NCBI RefSeq assembly: GCF_015351105.1
Contig: NZ_JADKRR010000001.1
Span: 744,001 to 808,000 of the forward strand
Reading direction: 5' to 3'
DNA from: Clavibacter sp. VKM Ac-2872
GTDB lineage: Bacteria > Actinomycetota > Actinomycetes > Actinomycetales > Microbacteriaceae
Length of the DNA stretch: 64,000 bases
A model generated the notes under the pieces. It was not told the origin of the DNA. It saw only the letters and a list, made by a program, of their open reading frames with translations, and ran no database searches. Shown here one piece after another: positions 51,753 through 59,206 of the stretch (the first letter of the stretch is position 1; each line of letters starts with the position of its first letter). Both the position numbers and the translations under genes were made by a program.

Positions 51753-53890
51753 TGGCCCCGACCGCGGGCGGCGCCACGTGCCGCGCGGACGGCCTCATCG
51801 ACCCCGACGGCATCCCCGGCGTCGACATGGCGCCGGATCTCATCCGCAGCGCCTCGTGGACGCTCGCCTCCGCCTCGGCGGGCGTCTCGCAGCACGGCGC
51901 GACGGCCGTCAGCAAGTGGCAGACGATGTCGACGGTGTACGAGGCGCCGGAGTCGGAGGCGCTGCTGGCCGTGATGGGGCCGGTCGGGCAGGAGACCACG
52001 GCTCTCGCCGACGGGTTCACGAAGGTGGCGAAGGCCCTCACGGACTTCGCCGACGCGGCGGCGCCCATCGTCGCGAAGCTGATCGCGCTGAAGGCCGAGG
52101 CGGTCGCGTTCGTCGCGCAGGCGGATCAGGGGTACGACATGGTGCCGGACGGCGGTGAGCCCGCGGGATCCGGTCCCATCCGGGGCCCGCTCGACCACAT
52201 GGGTTCGGATTCCCTGCACCACGTGGAGTGGACGCAGCACATGCCGTACGTACAGCGCAACGACGCGCTGATCATGGCGATCGCGACGCAGGCGACGGCG
52301 CTGGACGAGGCGCAGGCGGATTGCGTGAACGCGATCGCGGCGGCGCATCAGCCGACGACGTCGTGCGCACCGCGCGTGCACGGCACGGACTTCGCGACCG
52401 CGGCGAAGGAGGGCAAATGGATGCCCTTCGGGCAGACCTCGGCGGGCCGGCCGAGCTGCGTGACCTCGTTCGGCGGCGGCATGGGCGACGCGGCCAGCGG
52501 GATGGTCGAGGGTCTCGGGAGCCTCGCGTCGTACAACCCGGAGACCAAGCAGTGGGGCGATTGGGATCACGCGGGCAAGGCGGCGCTGGGTGTGGTGGAG
52601 GGGCTCGGGGCGTTGATCGCGCCGACGCCGCTGTTCCAGGTGCTGGCGGATGATTCCAGCGGTGCCACGCCGGGGTGGATGCGGGACTTCTCGAAGACGA
52701 CGCTGGAGAAGCAGCAGCTGATGGTGGACGGGTTCGTCGGCAGCGATGAGCTGTGGCATACGGATCCGGCGCGGGCGTGGGGCTCGCTGGCCGTGAACGT
52801 GGGGTCGTTGTTGATCCCGGTGGGTGGTGAGGTCGCGGCGGGGGCGAAGGTGGTCTCGGTCGGGGCCAGGGTCGCGTCGGTCGGTGGTCGTGTGGCGGAG
52901 GCGGCGGATGCCGCGTCGATCACGGGGCGTGTGGTGGGTGCCGGTGCGCGGGCGAGCGTGGTGGCGGGGTCGGGGCTGGTGCGGGTCGGGGATCTGATGA
53001 CGCAGGTGGCGGCGCGGGCGGATGCGCTGGGTCACGCGGCGACGGCCCCGGTGATGAATGCGCTGCGGGATGCGGTGGCTCGTGTGCCGCACGTGGAAGT
53101 GGCGGTGCGTCACGTGGTGACTCCGGACGGGTTCCGGATCCCGACGCTGCATGTGGAATTCGGGGACAGTGCGCGTGCACGCGCGATGTCTAACGCGGCG
53201 GACGCAGGCGACGCAGCTTCCCATCGTGTGGAGCCGGGAACCGTCCAGGACGGCCACGGAGGCGTCGGCCATGCCGACCACGATCTGGGGGCCGTGCACG
53301 AGAGCAGCCATCCGGGAGCGGACCCGACCCACGAGCCGAGTGCCCACGATGCCGGTGACGCGCATGGTCACGAGCATCACGAAGGGTCGAGTGCCCACGC
53401 TGGTAATGTCGACGACGTTCCGCAGTGGCTCAACAAGCTGCTGGACAGGCCCGACATCTCGTGGAAGACCCGAAGGCTCTTTGAGGGCATTCGCTTCAAC
53501 TACGAGCGTCATCGCTTCTTTCCGCACAACGAAGTGCGGCTCGCGGATGGTTCTCGCGTCGACTCGTATATCCCTGACGTGGAGATCGTCTCACGTAAAT
53601 ACACGCAACTCTCAGACATTTTGGACAGAACGGCAAAAGACTACATAGACGAGTTGCGTATCAAGTACGCGCCAGGAAAGCAGATCGCTCACGTCTCGGA
53701 TCGTCACGGCCCCCCGAGGATATTCGCTGATGCTAATAAAATTCTCGGAGGTGACGAGTTGCAGGGTGCCAGTGTTCTTGAGATTCCACCTCAGGTCAAG
53801 CCCATTCCTGAAGACGTTCTTAAATACGCGACTGAGCATGACGTAGTCATCAGAGACGCTACTGGTCATATTTACAACCCGCTGGAGTGA
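51752..53890 (+). CDS. Polymorphic toxin with WXG/LXG-like N-terminus and C-terminal putative nuclease domain
   Basis: A 712-residue protein. Residues 1-130 are helical and WXG-like (SASWTLASASAGVSQHG...), 130-280 are of unknown type, and 280-490 form an Ala/Val/Gly-rich, possibly membrane-associated pretoxin region. A His/Asp/Glu-rich linker (490-555) follows, then the junction NVDDVPQWL and a 155-residue toxin tip with EVRLADGSRVDSY, EIVSRKYTQLSDILDRT and IPEDVLKYATEHDVVIRD. Asp604, Glu611 and Lys616 resemble a restriction-endonuclease-like site, but not the strict ExK form. A putative immunity gene follows after 6 bp. The last third is clearly AT-richer than the rest. Confidence 0.82.
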   Translation: MAPTAGGATCRADGLIDPDGIPGVDMAPDLIRSASWTLASASAGVSQHGATAVSKWQTMSTVYEAPESEALLAVMGPVGQETTALADGFTKVAKALTDFADAAAPIVAKLIALKAEAVAFVAQADQGYDMVPDGGEPAGSGPIRGPLDHMGSDSLHHVEWTQHMPYVQRNDALIMAIATQATALDEAQADCVNAIAAAHQPTTSCAPRVHGTDFATAAKEGKWMPFGQTSAGRPSCVTSFGGGMGDAASGMVEGLGSLASYNPETKQWGDWDHAGKAALGVVEGLGALIAPTPLFQVLADDSSGATPGWMRDFSKTTLEKQQLMVDGFVGSDELWHTDPARAWGSLAVNVGSLLIPVGGEVAAGAKVVSVGARVASVGGRVAEAADAASITGRVVGAGARASVVAGSGLVRVGDLMTQVAARADALGHAATAPVMNALRDAVARVPHVEVAVRHVVTPDGFRIPTLHVEFGDSARARAMSNAADAGDAASHRVEPGTVQDGHGGVGHADHDLGAVHESSHPGADPTHEPSAHDAGDAHGHEHHEGSSAHAGNVDDVPQWLNKLLDRPDISWKTRRLFEGIRFNYERHRFFPHNEVRLADGSRVDSYIPDVEIVSRKYTQLSDILDRTAKDYIDELRIKYAPGKQIAHVSDRHGPPRIFADANKILGGDELQGASVLEIPPQVKPIPEDVLKYATEHDVVIRDATGHIYNPLE

Positions 53891-54412
53891 ATAATCTTGA
53901 AGTACGTGTATGGCACGAGGTGGAGTGGGCGAAAGAAAGGTCCACTTGAGTCTATTGCCGAATCGGAGGCTCGCCGGAGATTCGAGGGTTTAGTCGCCGA
54001 ACCAGATCATTGGTTCACTGTAGGTGTCAAGCGCGACGGAGCGAGTGAGTTGGCTGCACCCGAGTTCATCCTCGAGGTCTTGCCTCATGCTGAGTACGTG
54101 AAAGTCATATTCGTGGATCAGCACCATACGCAGCGATTCGCATACGGGTTTAGGAATCTGAGTGGGCGCATGTTTATGACAAATGTCAAAGAGAATCGCT
54201 ACCCTGACGCAGAGCGCTTCCATCCGCTTAATGAATCCGTGTGGTCGGAGTCAATCGTCATTGAGCCGACGGGATACGTCAAAGAGGTCGCTTACGATCT
54301 GGTCGAGAAAGAGCGCCACCTGTCGGAGTATCGGGGTGTTGATGTAAGTCCGAACTGGGAGGACGTCCCCGAGTTCGGAGACTGGGAGCGTTTCGGTAAG
54401 TTCGACAGGTGA
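52581..54412. repeat. Tandem duplication, copy 1 (pretoxin, toxin tip and immunity gene)
   Basis: This segment aligns with 54553-56384 at a constant offset of 1972 bp with no net insertion or deletion. The first 850 bp or so are almost identical; the part after about 53425 (toxin tip and immunity gene) is clearly diverged. The 140 bp between the copies (54413-54552) are unrelated. Confidence 0.85.
53897..54412 (+). CDS. Putative immunity protein 1
   Basis: A 171-residue soluble acidic protein of no recognised family, with KYVYGTRWSG at the N-terminus, PEFILEVLPHAEYVKVIFVDQHHTQRFAYGF in the middle and VSPNWEDVPEFGDWERFG at the end. It lies 6 bp after the toxin stop and has three relatives downstream, the usual setting of immunity genes. 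The start is TTG 53897, which aligns with the GTG starts of the two intact relatives; a GTG three codons on is the alternative. Immunity function is inferred from position. The gene is AT-richer than the chromosome. Confidence 0.72.
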   Translation: MKYVYGTRWSGRKKGPLESIAESEARRRFEGLVAEPDHWFTVGVKRDGASELAAPEFILEVLPHAEYVKVIFVDQHHTQRFAYGFRNLSGRMFMTNVKENRYPDAERFHPLNESVWSESIVIEPTGYVKEVAYDLVEKERHLSEYRGVDVSPNWEDVPEFGDWERFGKFDR

Positions 54413-54509
54413 ATGTGTTGCACGTAGGCGCGGGTGCCGCGTGGACAGGGTGAATACCTCAACCGCGTAGATGCGGTGTCTTATGTGGTAGTAGCTTCGC
54501 GTCCTAATT

Positions 54510-55862
54510 ATGAGCCCGGGCGTCTCCGGTCCGGCATTACATCTGTCGTACGCGGCGCTGAGCGTGGTGGAGGGGCTGGGGGCGTTGATCGCGCCGACGC
54601 CGCTGTTCCAGGTGCTGGCGGATGATTCCAGCGGTGCCACGCCGGGGTGGATGCGGGACTTCTCGAAGACGACGCTGGAGAAGCAGCAGCTGATGGTGGA
54701 CGGGTTCGTCGGCAGCGATGAGCTGTGGCATACGGATCCGGCGCGGGCATGGGGCTCGTTGGCGGTGAACGTGGGGTCGTTGTTGATCCCGGTGGGCGGT
54801 GGGGTCGCGGCGGGGGCGAAGGTGGTCTCGGTCGGGGCCAGGGTCGCGTCGGTCGGTGGTCGTGTGGCGGAGGCGGCGGATGCGGCGTCGATCGCGGGGC
54901 GTGTGGTGGGTGCCGGTGCGCGGGCGACGGTCGTGGCGGGGTCCGAGATGATCCGGGTCGGGGATCTGATGACGCAGGTGGCGGCGCGGGCCGATGCGCT
55001 GGGTCACGCGGCGACGGCCCCGGTGATGAATGCGCTTCGGGATGCGGTGGCTCGTGTGCCGCACGTGGAAGTGGCGGTGCGTCACGTGGTGACTCCGGAC
55101 GGGTACCGGATCCCGACGTTGCATGTGGAGGTCGGGGACAGTGCGCGTACCCGCGCGATGTCCAACGCGGCGGACGCAGGCGACGCAGCTTCCCATCGTG
55201 TGGAGCCGGGAACCGTCCAGGACGGCCACGGAGGCGTCGGCCATGCCGACCACGATCCGGGGGCCGTGCACGAGAACAGTCATCCGGGAGCGGATCCGAC
55301 CCACGAGCCGAGTGCCCACGATGCCGGTGGCGCGCATGTTCACGAGCATCACGAAGCGTCGAGTGCCCACGCTGGTAATGTCGACGACGTTCCGCGGTGG
55401 CTCACGAGGATGCTCGACGACCCCAAAGTCACCGGGCCGTGGCGCAGGATGCTCGAGGGCACCAAGTTCAACTATGAGAATCATCGCTTCTATCCCCACA
55501 ATGAGGTGCGGCTGGCGGATGGTTCTCGCGTCGACTCGTACATACCTAACGTGGAAATTGTCTCACGCAAGCACTCGCAATTTTCTGACATACTGGATCG
55601 CACCGTAAGGGACTATATAGACGAGCTGCGGATCAAATACGCGCCAGGAAAAGAGATAGCGCAAGTCTCCGAATATAGCCGCCGCCCGAGAATCTTCAGT
55701 GACGCCAATCGATCTCTTGGTGGTGAAGTATTGGCAGGTAAGAGCGTTTTGGAGATTCCACCACAGGTGCGCGCAATACCCGAAGATCTTCTCCAATATG
55801 CGACTCATCGTAATGTTATTATCCGGGATACTAATGGTCATATCTATAACAAGTTGGAGTAG
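54510..55862 (+). CDS. Orphan toxin module: duplicated toxin C-terminus without the secretion N-terminus
   Basis: A 450-residue open frame. From about residue 18 on it matches residues 280-712 of the upstream toxin; the pretoxin part is almost identical and the tip (from VDDVPRWL on) is a diverged relative: RVDSYIPNVEIVSRKHSQFSDILDRT. The WXG-like N-terminus and about 280 residues are missing, and the ATG at 54510 has no clear ribosome-binding site. It is thus probably not exported as such, but a silent cassette that could replace the active tip by recombination through the identical pretoxin stretch, as known for CDI and Rhs orphans. Confidence 0.75.
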   Translation: MSPGVSGPALHLSYAALSVVEGLGALIAPTPLFQVLADDSSGATPGWMRDFSKTTLEKQQLMVDGFVGSDELWHTDPARAWGSLAVNVGSLLIPVGGGVAAGAKVVSVGARVASVGGRVAEAADAASIAGRVVGAGARATVVAGSEMIRVGDLMTQVAARADALGHAATAPVMNALRDAVARVPHVEVAVRHVVTPDGYRIPTLHVEVGDSARTRAMSNAADAGDAASHRVEPGTVQDGHGGVGHADHDPGAVHENSHPGADPTHEPSAHDAGGAHVHEHHEASSAHAGNVDDVPRWLTRMLDDPKVTGPWRRMLEGTKFNYENHRFYPHNEVRLADGSRVDSYIPNVEIVSRKHSQFSDILDRTVRDYIDELRIKYAPGKEIAQVSEYSRRPRIFSDANRSLGGEVLAGKSVLEIPPQVRAIPEDLLQYATHRNVIIRDTNGHIYNKLE

Positions 55863-56384
55863 GGGACTGTGAAGCACGTATATGGAACAATGTGGAGCGG
55901 CAGCAAGCGGGGGCCGCTTGAGGCCCTGCCGGAGGTGGAAGCTCGTCGCAGATTCGATGGCCTCGTTCCTGAGCCGGATCATTGGTTCTCGGTGGGTGTC
56001 AAGCGTGATGAGGCGGGTGATCTGGCTGCCCCGGAGTTCATTCTGGAGATCCTGCCTCATGCGAAGTACGTGAAGGTCATATTCGTCGACCAGCATCACA
56101 CGCAGCGATTCGCGTATGGGTTCAAGAACATGGAAGGGCGCATGTTCATGACTCATGTCACGGAGAACCGCTACCCTGACGATGAGCGCTTCCATCCGCT
56201 GAATGAGACGGTATGGACATCGTCGATGCTCATCAAGCCAACGGGGTACGTCAGGGAGACAGTGTATGACCTCGTCGCGAAGGAGCGCCACCTGTCGGAG
56301 TATCGGGATGTGGATGTAAGTCCGAACTGGGAGGATGTCCCTGAGTTCGGGGACTGGGAGCGTTTCGGCAAGTTCGACAGGTAA
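54553..56384. repeat. Tandem duplication, copy 2
   Basis: Second copy of the 1972-bp-offset duplication. Its left edge is at GGCGCTG near 54553, where the reading frame enters the pretoxin region. Its right edge is the stop of immunity gene 2. Confidence 0.85.
55869..56384 (+). CDS. Putative immunity protein 2
   Basis: A 171-residue relative of the first immunity protein (same length, roughly 75% identical by eye). Conserved blocks are VYGTMWSG, FDGLVPEPDHWFSVGVKRD, IFVDQHHTQRFAYGF, PTGYVRETVYDL and NWEDVPEFGDWERFGKFDR, and differences cluster at residues 16-50 and 90-130. It begins with GTG 6 bp after the orphan toxin stop, exactly as gene 1 relates to its toxin, and is presumed specific for the second tip. 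Confidence 0.72.
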   Translation: MKHVYGTMWSGSKRGPLEALPEVEARRRFDGLVPEPDHWFSVGVKRDEAGDLAAPEFILEILPHAKYVKVIFVDQHHTQRFAYGFKNMEGRMFMTHVTENRYPDDERFHPLNETVWTSSMLIKPTGYVRETVYDLVAKERHLSEYRDVDVSPNWEDVPEFGDWERFGKFDR

Positions 56385-56386
56385 TC

Positions 56387-56923
56387 GTGGAATATCGGTA
56401 CGGCACGATATGGAGTGGCAGAAAGCGGGGGCCTCTCGCGGCTCTGACAGAAGCGGAGGCTCGTCGCAGGTTCGACGGTCTCGTCGCCGAGCCCGAGCAC
56501 TGGTTCTCCGTCGGTGTCAAGCGCGAGGGGGTGAGTGAACTGGCTGCCCCGGAGTTCATCCTGGAGATCCTGCCTCATGCGGAGTATGTGAAGGTCATAT
56601 TCGTGGACCAGCATCATACGCAGCGATTCGCGTACGGGTTCAGGAATATGGATGGACGCATGTTCATGAGGCATGTCACAGAGAGCCGCTACCCCGACGC
56701 AGACCGTTTCCATCCTCTCAACGAATCCGTGTGGTCGGAGTCGATAGTCATCGATCCGACGGGGTACGTGAAGCACGTCGTCTACGACTACTCCGTCAAC
56801 GAGACGCACCTGTCGGAGTACCGGGACGTCGACGTCCGCGAGAACTGGGAGGACGTTCCCGCGTTCGGCGACTGGGAGCGCTTCGGGGTGTCCGACAGGT
56901 GGCGACCCCGCTGCGGATCATGA
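56387..56923 (+). CDS. Putative immunity protein 3 (stop-loss extension)
   Basis: A 178-residue relative, starting with GTG 2 bp after gene 2. It has no toxin of its own upstream. Where genes 1 and 2 end DR-stop (AGG TGA or AGG TAA), this copy reads AGG TGG and runs seven residues on (WRPRCGS) to the next TGA. Otherwise all conserved blocks are intact. It may protect against tips carried by other strains. Confidence 0.7.
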   Translation: MEYRYGTIWSGRKRGPLAALTEAEARRRFDGLVAEPEHWFSVGVKREGVSELAAPEFILEILPHAEYVKVIFVDQHHTQRFAYGFRNMDGRMFMRHVTESRYPDADRFHPLNESVWSESIVIDPTGYVKHVVYDYSVNETHLSEYRDVDVRENWEDVPAFGDWERFGVSDRWRPRCGS

Positions 56924-57001
56924 TCGACGAGACCGACGTGATCTGGATGAGCATGGCCCCACCTGCGTGCTGAAGGACATCGATGATCGTGGAGGAGAGA
57001 G

Positions 57002-57520
57002 ATGAGCGGATACGAGTACTGCTACCAGTGGTCATTCGCCAGGAGGGTCCCGATGACCGAGCTGACGCGTGACGAAGCGCGGGCGCGGTTCGACGGGCGG
57101 AGGCAGGAACCCGACGACTGGTTCTCCGTGGTCGCTCGCTCACAGGAGGGCGCGGCTGCGGGAGCTGTCGACTACGTGCTCGAGGTCACCCCGCACGCGG
57201 ACTTCATCAACACGTTCCTCTGCGATGAGTGGGGGAGCATCACGCGCATCCACAACTTCCGCCGAGAGCCGGCGGGGATGTTCTTCTTCTGTCGCACCGA
57301 GTACACGTATCCGGATGAGGCGCGGCGGTTCTTCCAGCACCAATGGCTGACCGCCGAGACCATCCTCTACAAGCTGGACGGCTCGATGACGCGCCGGCTG
57401 AAATCGAAGTCCCGCCCCGGTGTCCAGCAGTAGGAGCACCACGACGTCGACCTCTCCCGCAACTGGGAATCCGTCCCGGAGTTCGAGCAGTGGGATGCGA
57501 TCGCCCGGTACCGGGGGTAG
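57002..57520 (+). pseudogene. Putative immunity gene 4, interrupted by an in-frame TAG
   Basis: A fourth, more distant member (YEYCYQWSFARRVPMTELTRDEARARFDG, EPDDWFSVV, YVLEVTPHADFINTFL). Translation stops at TAG 57431-57433 after 143 residues, but the same frame continues for 28 more codons as EHHDVDLSRNWESVPEFEQWDAIARYRG, which matches the conserved C-terminus of the family; total 172 codons, the normal length. The TAG aligns with the TCG (Ser) codon of the relatives, so one C-to-A change explains it. GGAGAGAG precedes the ATG. The gene is more GC-rich than copies 1-3. Confidence 0.75.
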
Positions 57521-57588
57521 TCCCGACCGTCGCAGCACGGGCGAGCCGGGTCTCGGAAGCCGGACGTGCCCATGCCACGCCCGCCCCC

Positions 57589-58194
57589 TCAGCCGTGCAG
57601 CGCCGCATCCGCCGGCCCCGTGCGCCACGACGCGAAGCGGGCCGTGAAGCCCGCGCGGGTGGGCGCGCAGCAGAAGGGGCCGGCGGTGACCGCGGCGTCG
57701 GGATCCAGCGGCGCGACCCGCACGAGCCGCCACGGCTCGTCGTCGACCCGGGCCCGCACCGTGAGGGCGTCGCCGGAGCGGCTCGCGCGGATCGTGACGA
57801 GCCTGCCCGACCAGCCCGGCACCGGGGCGAGCGACCAGTCGGAGACGCCGCGCGTGACGACCGCGCCGAGGCCGTCCTCGCCGTCGCTGCGCTCGACGCC
57901 CGCCTTGATCCACGTCTCCGCGTCGACCCGGACGAAGACGCCGGCCTGGTCGAACTGCTCGCGGAGGTCGAGCGTGAACGCCACCTCCACGGCCGATCCC
58001 CGCGGCAGCGGTGCGACGAGGGCGTGCTCCGTGTCGTGCACGAAGCCGTAGGCGGTGGTCCGCCAGGCGTCGCTGCCCTCGCGGGCGGTGACCTCCATGC
58101 CGTCGTCGTGGATCCGCACGGCCGCAGGCGGGGTGGTCCAGGTGCCGTCGGCCCACGGGATGTCGGCGCGGTCGGGCGCGGGGGAGATGCTCAT
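57589..58194 (-). CDS. DUF1349 domain protein (concanavalin A-like fold)
   Basis: A 201-residue protein of the DUF1349 family, related to yeast Ree1 (regulation of enolase). Typical segments are AWRTTAYGFVHDTEHALV, FDQAGVFVRVDAETWIKAGVERSDG, GAVVTRGVSDWSLAPVPG and GPFCCAPTRAGFTARF. The fold is a beta-sandwich; in bacteria the function is unknown, probably sugar-linked. It is transcribed alone with a leaderless promoter. Confidence 0.88.
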   Translation of the reverse strand: MSISPAPDRADIPWADGTWTTPPAAVRIHDDGMEVTAREGSDAWRTTAYGFVHDTEHALVAPLPRGSAVEVAFTLDLREQFDQAGVFVRVDAETWIKAGVERSDGEDGLGAVVTRGVSDWSLAPVPGWSGRLVTIRASRSGDALTVRARVDDEPWRLVRVAPLDPDAAVTAGPFCCAPTRAGFTARFASWRTGPADAALHG

Positions 58195-58200
58195 GCGACG

Positions 58201-58206
58201 ACCGTA
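58201..58206 (-). promoter_or_regulatory. -10 element TACGGT of the DUF1349 gene (leaderless)
   Basis: On the minus strand TACGGT ends 6 nt before the ATG at 58194; there is no Shine-Dalgarno sequence. Confidence 0.4.
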
Positions 58207-58295
58207 CGCGGCGGGCGGACCTCACACGGCGAGGAGGAGCCGCACCGCGGCCGACACCTCCGCCATCGCCGGCCGTGCCAGGAGCCCGCGTCCCG

Positions 58296-59069
58296 TCAGC
58301 GGGCGACGGGCCGCGCGTCGCCCAGGAACGGCATGACCGCCTCCGCCCAGTGCGCGTGCATGACGCGATAGGAGAAGCGGTCGCGGACGTGCAGGCGCGT
58401 GCCGGAGATGTCGGGGTAGGGCGCGTGGATCACGCCGCGCTCCGGGTCGTCGAGGAGCGCCGTGGCCCCGTTCAGCCGGGAGACCTGGGCCTGCAGGAGC
58501 TTCCGGGCGACCATCGGGATCGGCTGGAACCGGTCCATCGGCGGGATCCCCGTGACGACGATGCGACACGCGTCGCCCGCCTGCGCGCGGATGCTCGCGA
58601 CGATGCCGGCGAGCCGGTCGGTCCACTCCTCGACCGACGTCGCGACGAGCACGTCGGGGATGCCGAGCGCGACCACGGCCAGGTCGAGGGGCGCCGCGGG
58701 GCGGGCGGCGATGGCGGCGGCGGCCTTCCGCGCCGTCATGTCGTACGCCGCGATGCTCTCCCACTCCACGCCGCGACCGGTCAGCGCCGCGCGCCGGGCC
58801 GCGATCTGGGCGGGCATCGCCATCCCGGCGAGGAGCACGCCGTACCCGGCGACGCCGATGTCGCCGACGAACAGGACGCGCTCGGGATCCGACCCCGGGA
58901 CGACCGAGACGTCGTCGTGCCGCGGGAAGATCCCGGCCTCCATCTCGCGCATGTAGAGGAGGAGGTGGAGGCGCAGGGTGGGACGCGCCATGGCGGCCAC
59001 GGCGCCGTGGGCCAGGGGCACCAGCGGCCGCAGCACCGCGCGGGGGACGGACCCCGGCGACGAGCGCCT
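58296..59069 (-). CDS. SGNH/GDSL-like protein without the catalytic serine
   Basis: A protein of about 257 residues (GTG 59069 chosen; GTG 59036 and ATG 58991 are possible). The overall order follows the actinobacterial SGNH hydrolases: RVLFVGDIGVAGYGVLLAG (block I), LDLAVVALGIPDVLVATSVEEWTDRLAGIVASI (block III region) and CRIVVTGIPPMDRFQPIP. In block I the GDS serine is Ile (GDI; codon 58857-58859), the block III Asn is Ile-Pro (GIPD), and the C-terminal DxxHP is not kept (DRFSYRVMHAHW). It is therefore probably not a hydrolase. It is divergent from the iminopeptidase gene. Confidence 0.75.
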   Translation of the reverse strand, partial: RRSSPGSVPRAVLRPLVPLAHGAVAAMARPTLRLHLLLYMREMEAGIFPRHDDVSVVPGSDPERVLFVGDIGVAGYGVLLAGMAMPAQIAARRAALTGRGVEWESIAAYDMTARKAAAAIAARPAAPLDLAVVALGIPDVLVATSVEEWTDRLAGIVASIRAQAGDACRIVVTGIPPMDRFQPIPMVARKLLQAQVSRLNGATALLDDPERGVIHAPYPDISGTRLHVRDRFSYRVMHAHWAEAVMPFLGDARPVAR

Positions 59070-59194
59070 CACGGGCAGGGCGGGCAATGGGTCCTCGTCT
59101 CCGGGTGGGGATGCATTCGGCTCCCTGGAAGGGTACGCGGCGGCGGCGGCGGCGCCGACCCCCGTCCGGGGGTCGGGCTCATCGCGCCCGCCCG

Positions 59195-59200
59195 TAGGCT
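59195..59200 (+). promoter_or_regulatory. -10 element TAGGCT of the iminopeptidase gene (leaderless)
   Basis: TAGGCT ends 6 nt before the ATG at 59207, with no Shine-Dalgarno sequence. Confidence 0.45.
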
Positions 59201-59206
59201 CGTCGC

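Noticed and set aside
54413-54552. Possible gene or gene remnant between the two duplication copies
   Set aside because: No frame with family similarity or start signal; only an unrelated 140-bp junction.
51142-57600. Insertion sequence, integrase or tRNA attachment site flanking the toxin island
   Set aside because: Looked for transposase motifs, terminal repeats and tRNA-like ends and found none.
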